From positions 69,434,687-69,498,686 of the forward strand of contig CM065295.1 in the NCBI GenBank assembly GCA_032871835.1: 64,000 nt of DNA, given 5' to 3'. Under the pieces are notes generated by a model. That model saw only the letters and a list, made by a program, of their open reading frames with translations. It searched no databases and was not told the origin of the DNA. A program made the translations under genes and the position numbers. Shown one piece after another: positions 1-10,160 of the stretch. Origin of the DNA: Dipteronia dyeriana (lineage: Eukaryota > Streptophyta > Magnoliopsida > Sapindales > Sapindaceae). The first letter of the stretch is position 1. Each line of letters starts with the position of its first letter.

Positions 1-660
1 TATTTGTTATTAGTAAATATAGAAATTTAATTTTTATTATTGAATTTAATTTTTTTAATAAGTAAATTATGAATGTTAAGTGTAGTAGTTAAGTTTAATA
101 TTTTTTGTTCATAAAATATGAATTTTTAGTGTAGTTGTTTATTTTAATATTTTTTGTGAGTATATTATGAATTTTAAGTGTTAATTTGAATAAGTTTTAT
201 TAGTGAATTAAGATTTTTATGTGTAGTATTTAATTTAATATTTGTTGTTAGTAAATTTATCAATTTAATTTGTAGTAGTAAATTTAATATTTTTTGTTAG
301 TAGATTATGAATTTTTAGTGTAGTTGTTTATTTTAATATTTTTTATGAGTATATTATGAATTTTAAGTATAGTGGTTAATTTGAATATTTTTTATTACTA
401 AATTAAGATTTTTATGTGTAGTATTTAATTTAATATTTGTTATTAGTAAATTTATCAATTTAATTTGTAGTAGTGAATTTAATATTTTTTGTTAATAGAT
501 TATGAAATTTTAGTGTAGTTGTTTATTTAAATTTCTTTTTAAGTAAAACAATATTTTTAAGGGTCGTACTATTTTTATTAATTATTGTTAGTAAATTAAG
601 ATTGGTAAGGGTAGTAATTAATTTAAAAATATTTTGTTAGTAAATATTGATTTTTAATTA
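1..660 (+). repeat. AT-rich degenerate direct repeats in hAT 5' region
   Basis: The segment consists of imperfect direct repeats of about 50-60 bp built from phrases such as TAGTAAATTATGAATTTT, AGTGTAGTAGTTAATTT and AATATTTTTTGTTAGTA. The same array occurs in the second hAT copy. It lies upstream of the transposase start and ends near a splice-acceptor-like TTTTTACTTCAG, so it is probably a leader intron or subterminal region. No coding potential is visible. Confidence 0.7.
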
Positions 661-702
661 GACTATTAATGACTATAGTGCTCATATTTTTACTTCAGAA
701 AA

Positions 703-2781
703 TTGATCATAACCAGCAGCCTTATTTTCAGGATGGTTTGAACATACTGAACGATGAATTTGATATTTCGGAGCCGACCCATACTCAAGCAGGACCTTCT
801 GGTTCCGCCGTTACACTAACATCACGTCCTAGATAATTAACATCAGTTGTATGACAGTGTTTCAACATAGTCCAAATGACACTCCCAGACGGGACGTCTG
901 AGCCCAGAGCTAAATGTAAGTTTTGTCATAAGGATTATGCCACAAGTAAGAGGGGAACCGGACATTTGAGAAGGCATATGCATAAATGTATGCCTGCTCA
1001 TGGACAGGTAGACACTACAACTCAGACACAACTACAACGGCACCCAGACGAGTCCGTTACGACTTGGTAGTTTGACTCCATGCACGTTAGAGAGTGCTTG
1101 GCTTTATACATTGCACAAACTGATCAACCGATCAGTATTGGTGAGAGTCCATTTTATAAAGAATTAATCACATATGTATATAACCCCCAACATGAATCTG
1201 TTTCTAGAACTACCACTAGAAATGATTTGATACGATTGTTTGAAACCCAAAGAAATGACTTAATTGCTGAAATACAGCATTTAAGTGTCTCTGTTGCATT
1301 GACTTCTGATATTTGGAATGCATGTTCCAAACAGGACTATTTATGTGTCACGAGACACTATTTGGATTATGAGTGGAGGATAACAGAAAGAATTATTGGT
1401 TTTCGTCCTATGGATTTTGCACATACCGCAGAAAACATTTTTAATGTCATTATTTCTGTTTTAGAAACTTATGAAATCACACATCGCATCCTTTCGATCA
1501 CATTAGATAATACATCTGTAAATACTAGCTCTATTGCATTGTTTGTTGTAAGAAATATCTCGCAAGATGGAGGTTATTTCTTCCATCAACGGTGTGCATG
1601 TCATATTATAAATTTAGTTGTATAGGCTGATTTAAAGCAGGTAAGCGACCAAATAAATCGCATCAGAGATGCCATTTCTTGGATTTACAATTCTAATCCT
1701 AGATTCAGTGAATTCAAGAGATATTGTAAATTAAACGGTCTCAAACCTCGACGATTCCAAACTGATATGTCAGTAAGGTGGAACTCTACTTATTTAATGT
1801 TGGAAAATTGTTTGGAATATGATACAACCATTACATGTTTTTATAATATGAAATTGGCTGAAATTGGTCGCCCTAAAGCAAAAACACTTACCATAGACGA
1901 TTGGTATATGACAAAGGTTTTTGTTCAATTTTTAAAGATTTTTTAGAATGTCATTGTAACTTTTTTCGGGGTCTATTACCCCACATCTTCCCAGGTAATC
2001 CATCAGATAGTGGAAATGTCTGAAGTGTTAAATAGTTATAGAGAAGATGAAAATCTAGGCGTTGAAGTTGTTGCCAAGGAGAAAAAGTTGAAAAAATATT
2101 GGGCTACAATTCCTCTACTTTATGCCTTAAGTGTTATAGTAGATCTTAGGGTTAAATTTTCTGGTTTAGAAGTTTTGCTTGAGTTTATTGTTACTAATTT
2201 GTCAATATATTATTCAGAACAAATTACTGACATTCGAACCAAGTTGTTTGAGAATTTTCGTATTTATGAGAGCATGTTTGACAACATTTACACCCCTCAA
2301 TCAACACAACCGGAGACAAAGCCGAAACAAACATGTTGGAGCCTTCTGAAACAGTGAAAAATGGACAAATCAGCAAGTACTTCTTCAGGGCAAAGATCTT
2401 GTCCATCTTCTTGTACCGAACTGATTAGGTACCTTGAAGCACAGTTCGATGCTGTTGATGACAAGGAAGAGTTTGATTTATTATTTTGGTGGAAGACCTA
2501 TACGTACAGGTATCCATTTCTGTCACACTTAGCACGTGACGTACTAGTTATTCCCATGTCAACGGTGTCTTTAGAACAAGCTTTCAGCACCAGTGGACGC
2601 ATAATTGAACCAAGAAGAAGTTGTTTGTCTCCGGAGATGGTAGAGGTATTAACATGCCTTCGGGATTGGGAGCATGCTAAAAAAAAGGTTGCAAAATCTA
2701 ACTATAGATAAAGAGCTTATGCTAAATTTCAAAAATCTATATATTGATGAACCTGTAGGTAATGACCAGGGCCAGAACTAG
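703..2781 (+). pseudogene. hAT transposase, decayed copy 1
   Basis: Remains of a hAT-superfamily transposase, which would catalyse cut-and-paste transposition in the nucleus. In order it shows a BED-type zinc finger (CKFCHKDY then HLRRHMHKC, about 915-990), the RNase H-like catalytic region (LTSDIWN about 1302, and HQRCACHIINLVV about 1585), and the C-terminal hAT dimerisation region (WWKTYTYRYPFLSHLA, then STVSLEQAFSTSGRI, about 2490-2680). The coding frame is mostly one frame. It is interrupted by stops near 834, 1068, 1623, 1944 and 2355 and ends in a frameshift near 2685 caused by one extra A in an A run. The start codon seen in copy 2 is lost here (ATG to TTG with a 1-bp deletion). Clearly non-functional. 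Usual hAT transposases are about 650-750 aa; the intact form here would be about 690 aa. Confidence 0.9.
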
Positions 2782-3148
2782 GTTATACTTTTACATATGT
2801 ATTTAGTATTTACTTTTAAGTTGTAATACGATTGCACTCTTTTTCCCTTACCAAGTTTTTATCCCACTGGGTTTTTCTTAGTAAGGTTTTTAATGAGGCA
2901 ATCATGTAAATATGTAATACTGAATTCCATAAGTGAAAAATAACTAAATAAATAAATAATTGTTCATTTCATACTTTCGTAATTACATCTATTTTTATTA
3001 TTTTGTATTTCTTTATCTTTACGGAATTATTATTTTTCATATTAATTATTTCAAGAGATAAACAAATTAATTTCAAAATTACATTTATATAATTGAATTG
3101 CTAAATTGATAGAACAAGTAATTTTTTTGTATATTACTTTATTTTCCG

Positions 3149-3169
3149 TAAACCCTAAACCCTAAACCC
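3149..3169 (+). repeat. Short telomere-like (CCCTAAA)n tract in hAT
   Basis: Three units of the plant telomere motif CCCTAAA occur just inside the GC-rich right end of hAT copy 1. A similar tract sits at the same relative place in copy 2. It belongs to the transposon and is not evidence of a chromosome end. Confidence 0.75.
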
Positions 3170-3672
3170 AAATTCCAAAAAAAAACTTAATTTTTCAAAT
3201 TTGGTTTCAAAAATGATTTTGGACCAGGCCTGGCGGACCAGGACCGTGGACTGGCCCGATGGACCAGGCCCATGGATCGACCCGGCATGTCCTGCCTGAA
3301 ATAGACCGTAGGGCAGTGTCGTGCCTTCGTTTTTGTAAACGGGCCTGGCCAGGCCGTTCCTAATGGGCCGGACTTGGTCCAGAATTACACCATTACTTGG
3401 TGGCACATGGTACAATAAACTTCAGGTTATTCTTCACCCGAAGGTAGAATTGCCCTTTGGGACCAGGAGTCAAAGGAGTAATCTTGAAAAGGAACCGCAA
3501 CTCATCTAATCTCGTTTCCCTCTTGATACTGTCCTTCTCGCACTGCTCTTTCTACAGAACGAGGAAACCCACAAGATGCCTTCAGAACCCCGATGTCAAC
3601 TGAAGAGGAGCAAGCTGAAGGGTATGAATCGCCATTCGAAAGGTCGGGTGAAGAGGTAACCTCACCCCACTT

Positions 3673-4185
3673 TTGAAAGGCAACAGTATGGATAAGAAGC
3701 ACAACATGGGGATACCTGTATACATCGTACCTCCTATGGAGAATAGTGATTGTGATGCTGTCAGGGATGCCGAATCTCTCCTCGGACGGTTGATCGACTC
3801 CACAGTAGCGGTGGAATCAAGGATTATTCTGAAATCATATGGCAGAAAAAGTACCCCTCTTGTCGTGACAACGACAACCTCAACTCGGCCCCCTACAACC
3901 TCAACCTCGCCAGACTCCCATTCTAAATCTCCCTCGACTATTTCGAGTGGGGCATCTGGATCGTTTGAAAAGCCATCCCAACAGAGATATTTCGATTGGA
4001 TCACCGACGTGGCTGTAGAGGTTGAACATCGCTATCTCCATTATCCTCCTCCCGAGCTCGCTTCCTACCAACGAGACTTGAATAGTCTCCTTCTACCAAT
4101 CTTTCGACACTATCACGATCAAAGTTCGACATTGCAACGACAGATTCGAGGATTGAATGTCGATAAGAGAGTTAGAGTGAATTAA
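3673..4185 (+). CDS. Hypothetical ORF, function unknown
   Basis: Open frame of 170 aa. A good ATG is at 3688 (Met-Asp-Lys-Lys); upstream codons are also open. The middle is rich in Thr, Ser and Pro (residues about 60-100). The C-terminal third looks like ordinary globular or coiled protein with WITDVAVEVEHRY and a basic end. I recognise no family. The opposite strand of the same segment also carries long open frames (3582-4004 and 4001-4132, minus) downstream of a TATA-like box, so this frame may be a shadow. It is not spliced and has no neighbour that gives context. Confidence 0.25.
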   Translation: MKGNSMDKKHNMGIPVYIVPPMENSDCDAVRDAESLLGRLIDSTVAVESRIILKSYGRKSTPLVVTTTTSTRPPTTSTSPDSHSKSPSTISSGASGSFEKPSQQRYFDWITDVAVEVEHRYLHYPPPELASYQRDLNSLLLPIFRHYHDQSSTLQRQIRGLNVDKRVRVN

Positions 4186-4239
4186 AAGAGATAAAGGATT
4201 ATGGATTTTTTGAATTTTGAAAGCGTAGAGAAAGCAAAT

Positions 4240-4420
4240 GAGGGTCGGGGTTTAAATAGGCATAATGGAATAGTAACCGGTGACAAAAACATGATCAAGA
4301 AGACGAGATTTTTACATCAATACTCGTAAACCGCCAAAAACCTTTCCTTTTTCAAAACAAGAAGCTTTCCTCTGCTTGACACGTGGCCATTGCATTTAAT
4401 GGGAAGATTTCCTCTCACAT
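4240..4420 (-). promoter_or_regulatory. Leftward promoter-like segment (TATA box and ACGTGG core)
   Basis: Read on the minus strand, a CACGTG-type core (CCACGTGTC, complement of about 4379-4387) lies about 120 bp upstream of CTATTTAAA (complement of 4252-4260). These are followed by a pyrimidine-rich leader and an ATG at 4132. The spacing is typical of a plant promoter or an LTR U3 region. The downstream frame of 43 codons (to 4001) then hits a stop and continues in another frame, so any gene here is broken. Assignment is inference. Confidence 0.3.
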
Positions 4421-5296
4421 TCTGTTTACCAGCCAAAAATAGAAAATTTCCCAAACGAACCAGGAAGTCTAACTCCAACCCCAAATCAATCACCGGTGTT
4501 CAAGTCAGAGGAAACTTCTGTTAATAGCCTAATTTGGTAAGGGTTTAAAGGGAAATTTTCCACCTAACTAGCACCTGGAAGAAAGCATCTTCGTACACGA
4601 GATAGGTACCAGACGCCATGATTTACCTTGAAGTACCAGGACCAACAAGACTTGGGAACCCTGACGTCTTTACAAGAGCAAGTCAAAGATCATGCACCTT
4701 CACCGTACATTGGTACCCAAATACATAGCCACATTTTCCCGTTACCCCGTAAAGATGTGTATCTTACCTCACCGGTAGAAAGGAAGACGACTGTAAATCT
4801 CTTGGAAGATCTTAAAGCTCCAACCAGATCAACCAGACACCCCACTACCAAGATGGCATCTTGAGGCACCTCTTTAAAGAAACCAATCAAATGCCACATC
4901 ACCAGAATGATACCCCAGGGTACCCCGCTAGTAGGCTGGTACCTCGGGATACCTCGCCATTGACATCAGTTAAGCTCCACCTCACTAGGATAGTGCCTCA
5001 GGATACCTAGCCAACATACATGTACTCCAAGATACTATGCCACATCCCCATGTCAATACTTTGAAGTACCACACCGATAACAGAGGAAGTCGAATTATTC
5101 TCCAAGGTGTAAACAAACTTCACGTATGTATAATTATAGTGACATAATTCAAAAAGGAAACAAACACGTTTTCCCACCAAGATATCCTCTGCCAGCCGAT
5201 TCTCTAGGGTCAATCCTATTAAACGGAAAATACCACCAAATGGGGAACGAAGGTCAATCCAGTGATATTCAGAGTCTATGCCAAGGATAAATAAAA

Positions 5297-5530
5297 TTAT
5301 CTAAGAGTTTGGCACATTACCTCTTAGTAGAGATGGTTGTGCACCTCCATTCCACACCTAGTTGTTTGGGGTTCGAATCTGACAATGTGCTTACAAGCAT
5401 GTGTGGAGAGTTTTATCCCAGTTTATGGGAGTAGCCCTCTCTCCGGCCGATTCTCATAGAGTTTGATTAATCTCATCACCGGGTCACGACAGTAGTTTAA
5501 TTTCAAAAAAAATATTTATCTAAGAGTTTG
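5297..5530 (+). mobile_element. tRNA-derived SINE with 15-bp target duplication
   Basis: The body at 5312-5515 starts with a tRNA-like head, contains a pol III B-box-like GGTTCGAATCTGA near 5369-5382, and ends in a short A-rich tail (CAAAAAAAA). It is flanked by the exact direct repeat TTATCTAAGAGTTTG at 5297-5311 and 5516-5530, the hallmark of target-primed insertion. Length of about 204 bp fits plant SINEs. The family name cannot be given without a repeat library. Confidence 0.8.
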
Positions 5531-5818
5531 AAATGAAAATATAATCAATTGTCATAACAAAATACAGTAGCATCTAAATTTTGCTTAAAATAAATATGCT
5601 CAATATAAAGACATAAAGTAAAATGATAAGTTTAGTAGAAACAAGATTAGATTGTATTTGTCCTATCTATTCAATTATTAGTTGCTATCTATTTTATTTA
5701 TTTTTTAATCAGTTAAATATATAGTTGCATAAACTGAAACTTGATTTTTAGAAATAAAGTGAGAGTGATTGTTCTCAAATTGTTATGGAAATTTATCTAA
5801 TTATGGAGATTATGGTTT
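5531..5818. other. AT-rich spacer, nothing recognised
   Basis: AT-rich DNA between the SINE and MULE copy 1. I see no gene, RNA or repeat in it. Its last nine bases (TTATGGTTT, 5810-5818) may be the left target duplication of the MULE. Confidence 0.5.
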
Positions 5819-6284
5819 GGTGGAAATGGTGAGATATGTCACCACCTTTTTTAACGTGTGTTGTGATGATATCACCCTTTTAATAACTTAAGTTTAAAAG
5901 GCCTATTATGGAGAACTACCTAAATTGCCCTTAAACTTTAATTTTTAAAGAGCAACTTTCTGAATTCGTTGGTATCTCTCCAAAAAGGTTGTCTGAAAAA
6001 CTTGTCTCTCTCTCTCTAAAAAAGTTGTCTCTTTCCAGATTCTGCATTAGAAGGTAACAAATATTTCTGATCTTCACTTAAATTTCTTTTATGCATTTCA
6101 GATATTTTACATTCATTTTTGTGTGGGTTAACAATGTATCTATTCCTCGATAACAATGTATCCATTTCAGATTCTACACTAGAATGTATGAAAATTGAAA
6201 ACATCCGTGCTTTTTTCTTGTGTGACTGAGAATATTTAAAGATGAATCGAGCTTATTTTATATTGGAACGAGCTTTTGTCTTTT

Positions 6285-7045
6285 GTTTAGTTTGAAAAAA
6301 GCTCGATTATTTGAAAAAAATGCTCGATCCCTAAGGAAAAGTTCTCGATCCCTGGATAAAAGTTCTCGATCCGTTATAAAAGTTCTCGATAATTTGATAA
6401 ATAATCTCGATCCCTTAAAAAAATTCTCGATCCCTTCAAAAAGTTATCGGTCCCTTAGAAAAAGTTATCGGTCTCTTAGAAAAAGTTCTCGATCCCTTGA
6501 TAAAAGTTCTCGATCCCTTGATAAAATTTCTCGATAATTTGACAAATATTCTCAATCCCTTAAAAAGTTCTCGAACCGTTAGAAATGTTCTCGATCCTTT
6601 ACAAAAAGTTCTTGTTCCCTTGTTAAAAGTTCTCGATCCCTTGATAAAAGTTCTCGATAATTTGAAAAATATTCACGATCCCTTAAAAAAGTTTTCAAAC
6701 CGTTAGAAATGTTCTCGATCCCATAGAAAAAGTTCTTGTTCCCTTGTTAAAAGTTCTCGAACCGTTATAAAAAGTTCTCGATAATTTGACAAATATTCTC
6801 GATAAAAGTTCTCGAATCGAACCGTTATAAAAGTTCTCGATCCGTTGTAAAATATTCTCGAACCCTTGAAAAAGTTCTCGATCCCTTATAAAAAGCACTC
6901 GATCCATTTGAAAAAAGCTCGATCACTTAGAAAATGTTCTCGATCCCTTTCCAAAAAGCTCGATCCGTTTGTAAATGTTCTCGATTCATTACAAAAAAAT
7001 CTCGATTCCGAAGAACATGTTCTCGATCCCTTACAGTTGAGAAAT
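6285..7045 (+). repeat. CTCGATCC-type degenerate repeat array in MURA leader
   Basis: Roughly three dozen imperfect copies of an approximately 19-21 bp unit with core GTTCTCGATCCCTT followed by A-rich sequence (AAAA, ATAAAA). It lies between the left TIR and the MURA start. It is followed by TTTTCACAG at 7112-7120, a plausible splice acceptor, so the array may be inside a leader intron. Frames that run through it (for example 6283-6537) translate to Ser-Arg-Ser-Leu repeats and are not genes. The same core fills the first intron of the ULP gene and recurs in copy 2 and in the short relative at 55.1-56.3 kb. Confidence 0.85.
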
Positions 7046-7124
7046 TTTTGTAATTATTAGTAATTGTAAAAATATTTTTTTGTATTTGTTAATAATTGTT
7101 TGTGATGATGATTTTCACAGGACA

Positions 7125-9885
7125 ATGGATCAGGTTAGATTAGTCATATCTTACAACGGTCGATGATAGCAATTACCTGATGGAAGTCTTAGGTATCTTG
7201 GTTTCGATAACCAAGGAATGTATGTGTCCAGAAATATGACTTACGAAGAGCTGGTGTCGATCGTACAAATCGTTGTGAAGTACGATGTGAATAAATACAT
7301 TGCTGATCTATAATCTATATCAATCGTTCCCGGGACAACATGTCGTACATTTATAAGAAATGACGACGATGTAATGTTTATGCCAGGGGAAGATAGGGTG
7401 ATCCCTCAAGTATGTGTCAGTTTAACTGAGAAGGCTGCATGATGTGTCATCGGTGAAGAAATCCCTCCTTATGATAACACCCAACATTTTTTATCTTCAG
7501 GCGGAAGCAACCAGTTGTTCACAGAAAGAAGTGGGATTAATGGTATGGAAAAACCTATGTGGTGTCCCATCGGAAGTAGCCGACCATGGTGATATAGTTG
7601 GAGCTCAATTGGACGATGATTTCGGTTGTCAAATTGAAATGAATGCTGGGCAGTACAACCACCAATACAATGAGATGTACAATGACATGAACAATGAGCG
7701 GAACAATGAACCTTATAACTTACCAATCCATGAGGTGGCTAATGAGCCAAATTTGCATCCGGTACATAATGTACCGAACAATGAGGAAGATGAAGAACAA
7801 TTCGAAATGGAAAGACGTGTACACAGATGTAGTTCCACTACAGTAGATATAGCTGGAACATCTGAGGTCCGGCCTGATGTAACTCCAGCTGATTATGAGA
7901 ATGACAGAACGTGGGTCATTCTAGGAGCAGAATCATACTCGTTTGGTATGGGTGGAATCAGAAACTTGGTAGAAGATGAACCTACCAGCATGATATATAA
8001 AGGTCAATTTTTTCCTACTAAAAAGGATTTGAAAAGATTAGCCAGGCATTTTGCAATGCGGCACAACTTCGAGTGGAAGGTGAAAAGGTCGAATAAGACA
8101 ACATTACATCTGATTTGTTTGATGGACAACTGTACATGGAAGTTAAGAGCGGTTAGGAGAGATGAAGCGACATACGTTCAAGTAAGAAGTTTTATCAACG
8201 AACACACTTGTCCGTTGGAGGAGATTCACCGTCGCCATCGACAAGCTAGTGTAGTCATAATTGGAGAAGTGATTGCACCTAGATTGCAACAGCATGATGG
8301 TCGACTAATGAGTCCGAAGGACATAATCATCGACATGATAACAATGTATGGCATCCAAATAATGTACAATAAGGCACATCAAGCCTTTGATTATGCATTG
8401 TCACTGACCTATGGAATGCATGAGGAAAGCTTCCAACTGCTGACATCTTTCGGTTACGTGTTAGAACAACAAAATCTCGGAACGATTACTGATTAACAGT
8501 GCGATGAAAATGGTAAATTCCTATACTTTTTCATATCGTTGAGTGCCTCACTCAGAGGATTTTAGAGGTGTATGCGTCCAGTTATTGTCGTTGATGGTAC
8601 CCATTTAAAGGGTAGATTCGGGGGCACAATGTTTGTTGCAACTGCACAAGATGAGAATGAACAGGTTTATCCAATTGCTTTTGGGTACGGTGATTCTGAA
8701 AACAACCTATCATGGGAATGGTTTTTGGATTGCTTGAAAGGTGCCCTTGGCCATATAGATGATTTGGTTTTCATTTCTGATCGACATGCAAGCATTAAAG
8801 ATAGGATTTCTAAAGTGTTCCCTTATGCCACTCATACCATATGTTGCTGGCACTTTTATGAAAATATTAAGAAGCGATATCATAGAAAGGATGTTGCCGT
8901 AATAATGGCAAAACAACCCCGAGCATACACCGAGTTGCAATATAACCGGCACATGGAAGAGTTAAGAAACTTGCACCCGAATGCATATGGATATGTATTT
9001 GATGCCGGTCCACACAAGTGGTTCCGTGTACACTGCCTCGACAGAAGGTATAGGGTCATGACAACAAATGCTGCAGAATGCATAAACTCATGCCTTAAAT
9101 TTGCACGGCAACTGCTTATGTTGACTTTGGCAGAGTTCATTAGGAATATGCTACAATGTTGGTTTCACGATCGTCATAGGGCTACACAATCCATGCGTCA
9201 TCAGTTGACCGACGCAACATATCTTGTGATCCTCAAACGTGTTGATAAGTGAAATTTTATGACCGTTAATCCAGTTGACTGGAACATATTCTCAGTGAAG
9301 CGGGCTGGAAAACAGTGGACTGTTGACTTAGTCCGAAAAACCTGCACATGCAACAAATTTCAAATGGACCTTCTTCCATGTTCTCACGCTCTCGCTGCCG
9401 CAAGGTACATCATACAATTTTGTGTACGGTTAATGTTACTTAAACGTGAATTCTATCGTTTTCAATGTTTTTACAGGGACCGAAACATGGTTTTCACATC
9501 CCTTTGTGCGGACTACTACAAGTGACAAACGCTTATTGATGCGTACTCGGTTCCTATTATGCCGGCTGGATATCCTTCCACTTGGATTGTGCCATCTGAC
9601 ATTGCTGAGAGAGTCGTTTTGAATCCAAGCTCCAGGAGACAAGTAGGTTGCCCGAGGGCTTCAAGCAGTATCTCGTCTTCGAAAAGAACAACTACACAGA
9701 ATTGTAGACGATGTCGACAATGTCGACAACCTGGGTATAATTCGAGGAGATGTTCTAACCCAGCTTTTACTAATGAAGGTCCGAACAAAGTCATTCCTGA
9801 GGAATACAGACGCAAGTGTAGTATCTGTCACACAATTGTTCACAACAGACAGACGTGCCCTACTAGAGACTCCACCGTGGAATGA
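7125..9885 (+). pseudogene. MURA-type MULE transposase, family A copy 1
   Basis: Transposase of a Mutator-like element. ATG at 7125 follows a splice-acceptor-like TTTTCACAG. The first part to about 7443 is an N-terminal PB1-like segment with stops near 7164, 7309 and 7440. From 7444 to 9885 a single frame runs with only four stops (8494, 8563, 9250, 9523) and no frameshift. Domains: MuDR-type DNA-binding region (GQFFPTKKDLKRLARHF to EHTCP, about 7999-8215); MULE/DDE region with VDGTHLKG (about 8590) and ISDRH (about 8776); SWIM zinc finger CTC then CSHALAA (about 9340-9400); CCHC-like knuckles CRQCRQPGYNSRRC and CSICHTIVHNRQTC near the C-terminus. Comparison with copy 2 shows Cys and Arg codons at the 9250 and 9523 stops. 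The gene is dead but well preserved. Confidence 0.92.
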
Positions 9886-9949
9886 TTTGAGGCATTAGCA
9901 TGATGACATTGTGATAATTTGAACTTGTATGACTTGTTCATTAACTGAA

Positions 9950-10160
9950 ATGCAATTGTATTTAAATATGATTTGTATATATACAAATGTAAACATTTTT
10001 ATACAAAAGAATTTGTAAATATATAAAAGAATTAGTACATATACAAAAGAATTTGTAAATATACAAAATAAGTGGTACATATACAAAAGAATTGGTACGT
10101 ATACAAAAGAATTGGTACATATACAAAAGAATTGGTACGTATATAAATGAATTACTATAT
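9950..10160 (+). repeat. Short repeat array between convergent MURA and ULP genes
   Basis: About ten imperfect copies of a unit near 20 bp reading ATACAAAAGAATTGGTACAT or its variant with AATTTGTAAAT. It fills most of the 280-bp gap between the MURA stop (9885) and the ULP stop (10165). The equivalent gap in copy 2 (61344-61656) has the same array. It could supply 3' ends for both genes, but no clear polyadenylation signal stands out. Confidence 0.75.

Larger units (their letters stand above)
1..3395 (+). mobile_element. hAT transposon, copy 1 (left end lies outside window)
   Basis: Right-hand part of a hAT element that matches the complete copy at 16101-19782 along its whole visible length. 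The right terminus reads TTACACCATTA at 3385-3395, a degenerate form of the TTACAGCATTA end of the other copy. By alignment with that copy the left end should lie about 470 bp before position 1. Inside are an AT-rich 5' region with degenerate direct repeats, a broken transposase gene on the plus strand, a short telomere-like tract and a GC-rich right end full of GGCC and GGCCTGGCC motifs. Both copies lie in the same orientation and flank MULE copy 1. Target duplication cannot be checked because the left end is missing. Confidence 0.85.
3396..5296. other. Unclassified island of higher GC, possible fragment of a mobile element
   Basis: This 1.9-kb stretch has a base composition near 45-50% GC, unlike the AT-rich DNA on either side. 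It holds open frames on both strands, so the coding strand is unclear. A plus frame at 3673-4185 gives 170 aa with a Thr/Ser/Pro-rich middle and a charged C-terminus. The minus strand has a TATA-like CTATTTAAA (complement of 4251-4260) followed by ATG at 4132 and frames running left. The part from about 4860 to 5040 repeats phrases like GGTACCTCGGGATACC. No domain is recognised. The minus-strand promoter-like sequence suggests the 5' part of a leftward transcription unit cut off near the hAT insertion. Confidence 0.35.

Noticed and set aside
3149..3169. Possible chromosome end because of telomere motifs
   Set aside because: Only three units, and the same tract occurs inside the second hAT copy; it is part of the transposon.
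6283..6907. ORFs of Ser-Arg-Ser-Leu repeats on plus and Arg-Thr-Phe repeats on minus
   Set aside because: They are translations of the CTCGATCC array, open because the unit lacks stops in some frames; no start context or domain.
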